From DATDMG01 sp036518955 (GTDB taxonomy: Bacteria > Actinomycetota > Actinomycetes > Actinomycetales > Kineosporiaceae), in contig DATDMG010000428.1 of the NCBI GenBank assembly GCA_036518955.1, positions 1 through 12,181 on the forward strand: DNA of 12,181 nt. The letters are read 5' to 3'. The notes under the pieces were generated by a model. The model was not told where the DNA came from and did not search any database. It saw nothing but the letters and a program-made list of their open reading frames with translations. Shown here in pieces: positions 9,201 to 12,181 of this stretch; position 1 is the first letter of the stretch, and each line of letters opens with the position of its first letter. Position numbers and translations under genes: made by a program.

Positions 9201-10004
9201 CTGGTAGCCGAAATTGGGACCGGCCGAGTGAGTCGCCCGGTGCTGGGAGATGACGTCGAGCCACAGCGCGGGGTCGCGGACGAAGGCGGTGGGCGACATC
9301 AAGGTACAGGGGAACCCGACGAGGAGGGGGGTGCAGACGGTCCCGATGAGGCCCATGTCGTGGTAGGGCGGCAGCCAGGACGCGCCGACCGACTCGACGG
9401 TGACGCCGAAGCAGGACGCGGCGTCGCGGCAGTTCGCGATCAGGTTCTCGTGCCGCACCATCACGCCCTTGGGCGAGGCGGTGGAGCCGGACGTGTACTG
9501 CAGGAAGGCCAGGTCGGTGCCCTGAAGACCGGCTCCGGCCCAGTCGTCGGCGGCCATCCCCTCGCCGAGTTCGTGCTGGCGCAACCACCCGATGCCGCTG
9601 CCGGCGAGCAGGGGGAGTGCTTCCTCCGGCGGCTCTTCCCCGACGACCAGGCGGGACTCGCAGTCCTGGATGATGCTCGTGACGCGACCCAGATGTCGAA
9701 TCGAACCTGGTGGATAGGCCGGGACGGGCACCATGGCGGCGTACATGCAGGCGAAGAAGGAGACCACGTAGTCCAGGCCGGGGGCGCAGAGAAGGAGGAT
9801 CCGGTCGCCCCGTTCGCCGCGCTCGCGCAGCGTGAGTGCCGCGGCTCGGGCGCGCTGGTGCAACTGGCCGTAGGTCAGGGCCTGCTCGCTGAGTTCACCG
9901 GATCGTCTCGCGCGGGAAACGAAGCGGAAGGCAATGGCGTCGGGCGTCGAACGAGCTCGGGACGAGATGACATCTACGAATGTCGGCGTAGCGGAAATAG
10001 GCAT
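294..10004 (-). CDS. Bimodular type I polyketide synthase with FAAL loading domain (FAAL-ACP-KS-AT0-ACP-KS-AT-KR-ACP)
   Basis: The protein has 3,236 residues. ATG 10004 is chosen because GGAGGG sits seven bases upstream and the protein then starts MPISATPTFVDVI, as FAALs do; in-frame ATGs at 10019 and 10157 lack this. Approximate domain order: FAAL 8-565, ACP1 612-686 (Ser646), KS1 736-1171 (Cys908, His1058, His1097), degenerate AT 1198-1500, ACP2 1550-1625 (Ser1586), KS2 1666-2084 (Cys1836, His1971, His2012), AT2 2190-2531 (Ser2279), KR 2580-3050 (Lys2929, Ser2957, Tyr2970), ACP3 3094-3167 (Ser3127), then an acidic helical tail that may dock to the next synthase. There is no DH, ER or thioesterase. 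It should load a carboxylic acid, extend it once or twice, reduce one keto group and pass the chain to the ATGA-overlapping next synthase. The architecture is seen directly; the starter acid and final product are unknown. Confidence 0.96.
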   Translation of the reverse strand: MPISATPTFVDVISSRARSTPDAIAFRFVSRARRSGELSEQALTYGQLHQRARAAALTLRERGERGDRILLLCAPGLDYVVSFFACMYAAMVPVPAYPPGSIRHLGRVTSIIQDCESRLVVGEEPPEEALPLLAGSGIGWLRQHELGEGMAADDWAGAGLQGTDLAFLQYTSGSTASPKGVMVRHENLIANCRDAASCFGVTVESVGASWLPPYHDMGLIGTVCTPLLVGFPCTLMSPTAFVRDPALWLDVISQHRATHSAGPNFGYQLCVDRIDEPTLDRLDLSTWTHALNGAEPVRAEVLDAFTARFAPRGFRRTAFKPCYGLAENTLLVTGGHPADGPRQREVDADALEARRMRPAQAGSRRRILVSCGSRAAGSEVRIVDPQTARPLADGEVGEIWVRGSSLASGYYRKPDATAETFAAHVLGDDRHHLRTGDLGALVDGELYVCGRLKDLIIVNGRNIAPQDIEMVAAGCHPAVANARCAAFQLEREGVDGVVVVQGVLTSSLDAATVEEVRGAVRRAVGQEFMLPVHDVLIVPQRALPTTSSGKLQRSASRAAYLAGDLLPIAPRQDSPRGTTSQGAVASAESAPAPAAGPPAPTRPGAPGARPVTVGEVRGILRRLLSTHLGIPDPDLSQPVDGYGLDSLRAVAMAGELSDHLGIAVPTTFAWDHPTLDDAAVALAAEVTAIARADDTARPVSDARPVATGAGTGQRAGASAHPRRGPVTPGPRPLDEDPVIVAGVGCRFPSANGPQEFWNLLQNGRCAVTTVPPDRWDLTHHYDPDPTTPGRTYTRHGAFLTNHTHFDPTLFGIHPREAATIDPQQRLLLETTWHALEDAGIAPDSLRNTPTGVYIAASGSDYERHQLTHTTIHHIDAHTATGNATALTANRISYLLGLTGPSLVTDTACSSALVALHLATTALRTGQITHAIVGAANLILTPHTTIALSKARMLSPTGRCHTFDATADGYVRGEGAGVIILTRADPDGEAPAPQRPGARPSGTAARCRPRAVILGTAVNQDGRSSGITVPNGAAQQAVIRAALADARIDPHTVDYVEAHGTGTPLGDPIELNALHAAYHHPQRTTPLTVASVKTNIGHLEAAAGMAGLIKTILSLEHALIPAHLGLTQPSPAINWTTLNLTIPTTPTPWPHPTRTAGVSSFGFGGTNAHVILAAADRLTGTPEPEEPHPAFTALSRPTDPLVIKLSAAHPETAATWAGVLADHLTARSDVHVTHVAWVMNTARADLPYRTILTVHPQEGGAADVDQLLHALRGVRADDQAVRFAGTVPPSLAMVLADPLTASDDPLRRFDVLLARSRAWVGAGLRPAELLVDADVPGPALAAAAVLAGVFPEDDGRALVACWAAGHAGTPGGPLGNPAPRLVLAGWPDSHETQLVDPAWWTALEPGTNGMRGHGPQAADQILASAGVIFVIGASTRGAALRQRVEQAARQKVVVDDQGPACHVAGALWRAGVEVDWEAFTPAPAGPVTRLPGYPFRHAPYARELTAAAPAAVPLPGAAPATPSSAAGGPDGGPDPVSPVVRPPGALQRQSFDGLLGYLQRCIAEQVQHPRPTEIDLDAGVFDLGLTSVMVTELRGRIETDLGITLSSTAVFEHPTIRAMAAHLTEQPATAPASTAPAATAPASTAPASTAPAAPSSPGGRREAAHGLPIAVIGLGCRFPGGADSPERFWRLLMDAEHSAGSVPAHRWPAGWDAGLADPIARSVRHGSFLQGPVDEFDAQAFSISPREALHLDPQQRLLLEVVWEALEDAGVPLERVRQARTGVFVGINTSDYLHLLIRDGAAVDPYVTTGNTPSVAAGRLSYVLGAQGPSLAVDTACSSSLVATHLAMRSLRDGECDLAIVAGVNLMLDPATSVGMAHLGALAGDGRCKTFAAPADGYGRGEGCGALVLARVTDAVTAGDRIWASLLGSATNQDGASGGLTVPNGQAQETVIREALADAGLAPTAVTYLEAHGTGTPLGDPIELEAAARAFGRHRAADAPVLVVGSAKANVGHLEAAAGVCGLVKLALMVRHRRIPPHPWAGPATTMVPWSELGLRVADPQAPAPGIAGISSFGFGGTNAHVLVGPPPELAAPAPAPEGPHLLVVSARTAPALRQRVTDLRAALAGPLATASLADVARGAGAGRTHLPHRAALVVRSREDVGHFDLRAPAVPGRPQVHHSVVRPETTRRLVWVFTGQGSQWDGMGRELLAHAIAGPVLRECAERAERDAGLPLLDALTSIGRSRLDDTAVAQPAIFAVEAALVEVWRSLGLRPDAVVGHSVGEVAAAYATGALDLGTAFTLVARRGQVMSASRGHGAMAAAGVGEEALRALMADLAGLFVAAVNSPANTVVAGDPAALAVLQGRVRERGGWWAPLQSDYAFHSPLMEPFRESLTRALADLPSRPDGGPITSTVVGAELAAGCLDAAYWADNVVRPVRFAEALAAAVGDRHGVILEIGPTSAVGTSAEQTLATNEAGVTVLTSMRRGRALGETLLHAAGGLYVKGYDLDHGRLHGPGPRADLPHYPWQRQRYWAPRTPRPADTPAPSAEPFRPDLAGAAPGATGSATGNGSAGTSAPDTSGLLYGIDWVRHSPADRAALSEAGSGPRPWVLVTGPAPTAGLAEQFAEQGAVTRLLVPAALAADPLETGQLDAEFASALADVGSPAGIVLDLPAFPGWDDHVRATAVAAALVPAAVRALTDTAAPDDVPAPGAPGGAVPAPRIWLIARGGSTAGAGVPAQAVGWGLGRVAALEHPQLWGGMIDLDPRVAGGAQVARAVAHLLSGSVEEEVSLRAGEVLAPRLHRIGPDGPHARELTIRPDGTYLVTGGRGSLGLRLARWLAARGARHLILLGRSPVPDDPAHPVVETLAHLREDGVSVHTPVADVTDAHAVAEALVGPWPPLRGVFHAAGVFEPLALRDVTRSTLAAVVAPKLAGALALREALSATHAAEQLDVMVLFSSAAAVWGSALAGPYTAANHALDVIAQDRSGPPMISVDWGWWESSTMGAHGEGYFGRMGLGALSTEQALELLDRVMPSTARQVVVAPVDWPRFLGVMEARRPHPLFARQRGEGSVTRTLTEFSARVAGLPSHLARVTTLRNEIHQHVAGVLGLPQGQRLDADQGFFDAGMDSLMSMELKSRLEHLLGLELPATTALEHPTVTALTQRLLSQIVAAAGPPAGLTPDGDGASRSLPTTVPVGPPPADRGEIPETDLTEQELVALLDRELNGLGELDEQIGERS
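303..308 (-). promoter_or_regulatory. Ribosome binding site of the second synthase
   Basis: GGAGAG on the minus strand, five bases before the ATG at 297. It lies inside the last codons of the upstream synthase. It supports re-initiation at the ATGA overlap rather than a separate promoter. Confidence 0.6.
504..725 (-). other. Domain: acyl carrier protein ACP3 (module 2)
   Basis: The carrier domain has Ser3127 in DAGMDSLMSMELKSRLE. It is followed by about 70 residues, first Gly/Pro/Asp-rich and then an acidic helix (LTEQELVALLDREL) that probably acts as the C-terminal docking element for the next synthase. No releasing domain follows, so the chain must be handed on. Confidence 0.93.
855..2267 (-). 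other. Domain: ketoreductase KR (module 2), A-type features
   Basis: The structural half begins near LLYGIDW (residue 2582). The catalytic half has the NADPH loop TGGRGSLG at about 2822-2829, HAAGV, Lys2929, Ser2957 (LFSSAAAVWGS) and Tyr2970 (GPYTAANHALD), so it should be active. There is no LDD after HAAGV (it reads FEP), and a Trp lies five residues after the serine; both are A-type marks. The position diagnostic for A2 (His) is Ala, so A1-type, giving an L-configured 3-hydroxyl, is the best guess. No DH lies between AT2 and the KR. Confidence 0.92.
2412..3437 (-). other. Domain: acyltransferase AT2 (module 2), probably malonyl-specific
   Basis: This is a complete AT with FTGQGSQWDGMG from residue 2193, nucleophile Ser2279 in GHSVGEVAAAY, and His2381 in YAFHS (Tyr2378). 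It ends with YPWQRQRYW. Pointing to malonyl: TAVAQP upstream and GHSVG rather than GHSQG. The specificity motif YAFH lies between malonyl HAFH and methylmalonyl YASH, so the prediction is tentative. It is the only functional AT visible in this protein and might also serve module 1. Confidence 0.92.
3753..5009 (-). other. Domain: ketosynthase KS2 (module 2)
   Basis: A complete KS beginning LPIAVIGLGCRFPGG, with Cys1836 in DTACSSSL, His1971 in EAHGTGTPLGDP and His2012 in KANVGHLEAAAG. Composition is normal for the window, unlike KS1, so the two KS domains have different recent histories. Confidence 0.96.
5056..5130 (-). repeat. 15-bp tandem repeat, five units, in the ACP2-KS2 linker
   Basis: Plus-strand units of GGTGCGGTGCTGGCG begin at 5056, 5071, 5086, 5101 and 5116. 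The first two are identical and the others carry a few substitutions. They encode an Ala/Pro/Ser/Thr linker of pentapeptides (APAST, APAAT) between ACP2 and KS2. The repeat is in frame and probably only sets linker length and flexibility. Confidence 0.9.
5130..5357 (-). other. Domain: acyl carrier protein ACP2 (module 1)
   Basis: The carrier domain has Ser1586 in LGLTSVMVTEL, so phosphopantetheinylation is possible. Thr replaces the Asp usually found before the serine (GLDS in ACP1, GMDS in ACP3). It should carry the module 1 extender unit or, if module 1 is silent, relay the starter to KS2. Confidence 0.9.
5505..6413 (-). other. Domain: degenerate, inactive acyltransferase (AT0) of module 1
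   Basis: Residues 1198-1500 begin like a KS-AT linker (LVIKLSAAHPETAATWAGVL) and end like a post-AT linker (VTRLPGYPFRHAPY), so this is AT-derived. GLRPAELLVDADVPGP aligns with GLRPDAVVGHSVGEVA of AT2. The nucleophile serine position is Ala1332 and the preceding histidine is Asp1331. No GQGSQ and no xAxH specificity motif is present. From the end of the KS to the terminal YPF/YPW motif there are 322 residues here against 441 in AT2. The reading frame is open throughout, so this is not a simple frameshift. It cannot load an extender unit by the normal mechanism. Confidence 0.82.
6978..7055 (-). other. Extended Pro/Arg/Gly-rich linker inside KS1
   Basis: Synthase residues 984-1009 lie between the strand ending VIILTRA and the strand AVILGTAVNQDG. 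KS2 has a short segment here (VTDAVTAGDRIWA). KS1 has about 15 more residues, rich in Pro, Arg, Gly and Ala (for example APAPQRPGARPSG). It sits where base composition changes from C-poor to normal, which suggests a recombination joint. It is unlikely to destroy the active site because all three catalytic residues and their motifs are intact. Confidence 0.7.
7659..7796 (-). repeat. Exact direct repeat, copy 1 (start of KS1)
   Basis: This is the partner of bases 1-138. It encodes KS residues from PVIVAGVGCRFP to WDLTHHYD. The copy continues into KS1 at lower coordinates, where the partner sequence lies outside the window. Confidence 0.97.
7947..8171 (-). other. Domain: loading acyl carrier protein ACP1
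   Basis: A four-helix carrier domain with the phosphopantetheine serine S646 in YGLDSLRAV. It lies directly after the FAAL behind a Pro/Ala-rich linker, so it should hold the starter acyl group before transfer to KS1. Confidence 0.92.
8310..9983 (-). other. Domain: fatty acyl-AMP ligase (FAAL), synthase residues 8-565
   Basis: This adenylate-forming loading domain converts a carboxylic acid and ATP into an acyl adenylate and passes it to the adjacent ACP1. Seen: the P-loop YTSGSTASPKG at 170-180, then WLPPYHDMGLIG and GFPCTLMSP, which are typical of FAALs and long-chain ligases. Further on are CYGLAE, RTGDLG, GRLKDLIIVNGRNIAPQDIE and the C-terminal catalytic lysine K550 in SSGKLQ. Direct fusion to an ACP favours FAAL over a CoA ligase. 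Chain length and structure of the acid cannot be read from the sequence by eye. Confidence 0.93.
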
Positions 10005-10011
10005 GTGCAAT

Positions 10012-10017
10012 CCCTCC
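10012..10017 (-). promoter_or_regulatory. Ribosome binding site of the FAAL-PKS
   Basis: GGAGGG on the minus strand, seven bases before the ATG at 10004. It is a near-perfect Shine-Dalgarno sequence and decides the start. It overlaps the alternative in-frame ATG at 10019, which has no comparable site of its own. Confidence 0.75.
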
Positions 10018-10218
10018 ATGACTGACGCAGAAGAGGCGCCGGTCGAGCGCGCTGATACACGGATCGACCTTGGGCCAGGCACCTTGCCCTGCGTCGTCGC
10101 AGAGGAAAGCGTCCAGATGAGGGGACGGCAGATCGCAACCCCCCCAGGTGCTTCCAACGTATCATGATGTTGTGGCTTGGGGGGAATGTTGTAGCACTTC
10201 AGTCCCAGCTCTCGGCGT

Positions 10219-10235
10219 GGTGACTGGTGGTCACC
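10219..10235. promoter_or_regulatory. 17-bp inverted repeat, candidate operator
   Basis: GGTGACTGGTGGTCACC is a perfect 6-bp inverted repeat with a 5-bp centre (GGTGAC-TGGTG-GTCACC). It lies 215 bp upstream of the synthase start and about 68 bp past the hydrolase stop. The size and symmetry suit a dimeric repressor, but no regulator gene is in the window to pair it with. It could equally be a transcript hairpin. Confidence 0.35.
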
Positions 10236-10278
10236 TTCACGCCTCTGCGCCGGCCGGGCGAGGCCGCGCGCTCGAGCC

Positions 10279-10301
10279 GTCGCCGTCCGGGCCGTGGCGA
10301 C
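10279..10301 (-). terminator. Weak candidate hairpin just after the hydrolase gene
   Basis: GTCGCC (minus-strand sense) pairs with GGCGAC across an 11-base loop, starting two bases after the hydrolase stop codon. There is no U-tract, so it is at best a weak or partial terminator, and read-through into the synthase gene remains possible. Confidence 0.2.
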
Positions 10302-10302
10302 C

Positions 10303-11517
10303 TCAGCCGGAGGCAGCGACCCTCAGCCGGGCGGCGGCGAGCCCGGCGAGCAGCGCGGCACCGGCAGGAACCACGGCGTCGTCGAAAACGGCCCGGGGGG
10401 AGTGGTTCGGGGCGGCCGCCACCGGGTCCGCCCCCGCGGCGGTCGCGCCGAGCAGCACCATGGCCCCCGGGACCCGCGCCAGGACCCGGGCGAAGTCCTC
10501 CGACGCCATCAGGGGGTTCGGCAACGTCAGCACCCGGTCGGCGCCGAACAGGGCGGCCGCCACCTCACGGGCACGCTCCGTCTCGGCGCTGTCGTTGACG
10601 GTGAGCGGGTACTCGGTCTCGAATCGGACGTCGACCTCCACGCCGTGCGCGGCCGCGATGCCGGTGCAGACCTCACGCGCCAGCACGGCCACGGCGGCCC
10701 GCGCCTGCGGGTCCACGGTGCGGACCGTCGCTTCGAAGCGGGCCTCGTCGGGAATGACGTAGCGCTCCTGGCCTGCCCAGATCCTGCCCACGGTCAGGAC
10801 GGCCGGTCGGACCGGGTCGAGGCGCCGCGTCATCGCCGTCTGCAGTGCCATGACCATCTCGCAGGCCGCCGGGATCGGGTCGGCCGCGAGATGCGGGGAG
10901 GCCCCGTGGCCGCCGCGCCCCCGCACGGTGACGAACAGGCCGTCGCCCGCGGCGAGCAGGGGCCCGGAACGGGTCGCGACGACGCCGCGTGGCAGCAGGC
11001 TGCTCGTCACGTGGACGGCGTACGCGGCGCTGACGGTGGCGCCGGCCGCGTCGAGCACGCCTTCGTCGAGCATGTGCCGGGCCCCGTCGTACCCTTCCTC
11101 CCCCGGTTGGAACATGAGGACCACGTCTCCCGGCAGTTCGGACCGGCGCGCAGCCAGCAGGCGCGCCGCGCCCACCAGCATGGCGGTGTGCAGGTCGTGG
11201 CCGCAGGCGTGCATGACGCCGTCCGCGTCGGACCGGAACGGCACGTCGGCCGCCTCGGGAACGGGCAGCGCATCCATGTCCGCGCGCAGCACCACGGCCG
11301 GGCGGGGCAGCGCCGGGCGCGCCGAACCGCGCAGCACCGCGGTCACCGACGACAGCGTCCGCCCCCGGCCGACCTCGAGGCCCAGCCCGGCGAGGGCTGC
11401 GACGACGCGGTCCTGGGTGCGCGGCAACCGCAGGCCGACCTCCGGTTCCCGATGGAGCGCGCGCCGCAGTTCGACGAGTTCGCCGCCGATCTCCCGAGCA
11501 CCGTCGAGAAATGTCAT
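10303..11517 (-). CDS. M20-family metallo-amidohydrolase (M20D-like, hippurate/N-acyl amino acid hydrolase type)
   Basis: A probably cytoplasmic, two-metal enzyme that cleaves an amide bond, typically freeing an amino acid from an N-acyl or aminoacyl conjugate. Numbering from the ATG at 11517 (404 residues), the metal and catalytic set is complete: His103, Cys105 and His107-Asp108 in HACGHD, Glu140-Glu141 in PGEEG, His169 in AVHV and His372 in PNHSP. GRGGHGASPH and MASEDFA are also present. The order and length match bacterial M20D hydrolases. There is no signal peptide. The ATG is preferred over the in-frame TTG at 11562 because homologues usually begin MTFLDGAR followed by LRRALHREPE; neither start has a strong ribosome site. 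It lies 84 bp after the ATP-grasp ligase gene and is probably co-transcribed. In this context it may remove an amino acid added by that ligase, trim the final product or detoxify it; the substrate is unknown. Confidence 0.92.
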   Translation of the reverse strand: MTFLDGAREIGGELVELRRALHREPEVGLRLPRTQDRVVAALAGLGLEVGRGRTLSSVTAVLRGSARPALPRPAVVLRADMDALPVPEAADVPFRSDADGVMHACGHDLHTAMLVGAARLLAARRSELPGDVVLMFQPGEEGYDGARHMLDEGVLDAAGATVSAAYAVHVTSSLLPRGVVATRSGPLLAAGDGLFVTVRGRGGHGASPHLAADPIPAACEMVMALQTAMTRRLDPVRPAVLTVGRIWAGQERYVIPDEARFEATVRTVDPQARAAVAVLAREVCTGIAAAHGVEVDVRFETEYPLTVNDSAETERAREVAAALFGADRVLTLPNPLMASEDFARVLARVPGAMVLLGATAAGADPVAAAPNHSPRAVFDDAVVPAGAALLAGLAAARLRVAASG

Positions 11518-11601
11518 TTCCCCATTATTGACGGCGTGGGCGGCCAGCGGCAATTCTGTCAATGCCAGGAAGGTGATGCGACTTCTGAACCGGGCGCGTG
11601 G

Positions 11602-12181
11602 TCAGTGCGGGCGCGTGACGCCGTCGAGGGCCTCGAGTGCGGCGTCGAACAATTCCTCGGCCTTCGCCGCGGAACGTTCCACCGCGAGAATGCCGAGCTT
11701 TCCGAATTCACCGACGGCACCGAGTGCGAACAGTGCGACGCCGGTTCCGCTGTCCGGACGGAATGCCAGGCCGGACCGTTCCACCGCCGTGATGGCTTCG
11801 GCCGCCGTCCGCCCCTCGAGCGCGGGCCGGTGGACCCGGTCGCTCGCCACGTAGCACCGCTCGTCCCCGTCGGGGTGGAGGTACCGGCCGTCGCGTGCCT
11901 CGCACCGGCCCGCGAGCAAACCCTCCAGCAGGGCGAACGGCGCCGTCGCGCCCCCCATCCGCAGATTGGTCTCCAGTGCGAGGACGGCGTCGCCCTCGCC
12001 CACCAGGAAGTCGATGCTGAGATGGCCGAGCACGCCCCGGGCCGCGAGGGCCCGCCCGGCCCGCCCGGCGTACTCGACCAGCCGTGACCGGACCGGCTCG
12101 GGCGCGGGGAAGGCGCAGCCGACGAAGGTGTGCCCCAGCGTCCCGGACAGGGTCTGGGAGTGCGTGGACACCACGCGGACC
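11602..12181 (-). CDS. PGM1-type ATP-grasp amide (peptide) ligase, C-terminal fragment
   Basis: This gene is cut by the window edge: the last 192 codons are present, starting VRVVSTHSQTLSG in frame, and the true start is outside. ATP-grasp ligases activate a carboxylate as an acyl phosphate and couple it to an amine. Seen: the metal-binding Glu and Asn of ALETNLRMGG (codons 11971-11973 and 11965-11967), preceded by GVLGHLSIDFLV. After them comes a C-terminal domain with the PGM1-family signature: YVASD, then an alternating helix segment, TGVALFALGAVGEFGKLGILAV, and an Ala/Glu-rich final helix. In pheganomycin biosynthesis PGM1 joins a peptide to an unusual amino acid, and related ligases act in ketomemicin and resorcinomycin pathways. 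Here it is first in a leftward run with an M20 hydrolase and a polyketide synthase, so it probably makes an amide on the starter or on the product. The partner substrates are unknown. Confidence 0.85.
   Translation of the reverse strand, partial: VRVVSTHSQTLSGTLGHTFVGCAFPAPEPVRSRLVEYAGRAGRALAARGVLGHLSIDFLVGEGDAVLALETNLRMGGATAPFALLEGLLAGRCEARDGRYLHPDGDERCYVASDRVHRPALEGRTAAEAITAVERSGLAFRPDSGTGVALFALGAVGEFGKLGILAVERSAAKAEELFDAALEALDGVTRPH

Larger units (their letters stand above)
10005..10302. other. 298-bp intergenic region upstream of the FAAL-PKS
   Basis: This is the only large gap between genes in the window and the likely place for a synthase promoter reading left. It is less GC-rich around 10155-10200. 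No clear -35/-10 pair could be assigned. It holds a 17-bp palindrome (10219-10235), a small CTGCG-TCGT-CGCAG inverted repeat (10089-10102) and two direct ATGTTGT copies 19 bp apart (10167-10173 and 10186-10192). It also contains runs of C (10139-10145) and G (10179-10184) that could pair. No credible gene was seen in it. Confidence 0.6.

Noticed and set aside
10005..10157. N-terminal extension of the synthase from ATG 10157 or 10019
   Set aside because: The added residues are not FAAL-like. The GGAGGG site is placed for ATG 10004 and overlaps the ATG at 10019.
10139..10184. C-run and G-run that could form a long-loop stem upstream of the synthase
   Set aside because: It is a seven-base homopolymer pairing across about 31 bases, easily found by chance in GC-rich DNA. 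It is noted only within the intergenic entry.
11520..11530. Three-codon ATG GGG AAA TGA mini-ORF overlapping the hydrolase ATG
   Set aside because: It is too short to assess, has no ribosome site, and is expected by chance.
11518..11562. TTG start at 11562 for the M20 hydrolase
   Set aside because: It is in frame, but there is no ribosome site and the added residues lie outside the usual family start. It cannot be fully excluded because ATG 11517 also has only a poorly spaced GGGGA.
11557..11562. TTGACA on the minus strand as a -35 box for the hydrolase
   Set aside because: No -10-like hexamer occurs at 16-19 bp spacing, and the nearby AATAAT is about 26 bp away.

Overview
The window is very GC-rich and packed with long reading frames that use G/C at third positions. 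This fits an actinomycete, probably Streptomyces or a close relative. It is part of a secondary-metabolite (type I polyketide) gene cluster. All four supported genes lie on the minus strand, so transcription runs from high to low coordinates.

In the order of transcription they are: (1) 12181-11602, the C-terminal part of an ATP-grasp amide ligase of the pheganomycin PGM1 type, cut by the window edge; (2) 11517-10303, a complete M20-family (M20D-like) metallo-amidohydrolase; (3) a 298-bp gap holding the only substantial regulatory space in the window; (4) 10004-294, a 3,236-residue polyketide synthase; (5) 297-1, the first 99 codons of a second polyketide synthase, overlapping the first by an ATGA stop/start.

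The large synthase reads: fatty acyl-AMP ligase (FAAL) - ACP - KS - degenerate AT - ACP - KS - AT - KR - ACP. The FAAL should activate a free carboxylic acid as an acyl adenylate and load it on the first ACP. Both KS domains have a complete Cys-His-His set. The AT region of module 1 lacks every catalytic motif: the GHSxG serine position aligns with an alanine, and the region is about 119 residues shorter than its counterpart in module 2. Module 2 has a complete AT (GHSVGE, YAFHS) and a KR with A-type features. If both modules extend with malonyl units the product handed on is R-CO-CH2-CH(OH)-CH2-CO-S-ACP. If module 1 is silent it is R-CH(OH)-CH2-CO-S-ACP.

The most unusual points are the dead AT inside an otherwise cis-AT synthase, a mosaic first KS with a strong strand-composition bias and a 26-residue odd linker, and an exact 138-bp repeat between that KS and the start of the next synthase's KS. 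The pairing of a PGM1-type amide ligase with an M20 hydrolase upstream of a FAAL-primed synthase also stands out. It could be an add-then-remove aminoacyl (protecting group) scheme or a peptide-capped polyketide; this is inference. No tRNA, rRNA, CRISPR array, insertion sequence or integrase was seen.
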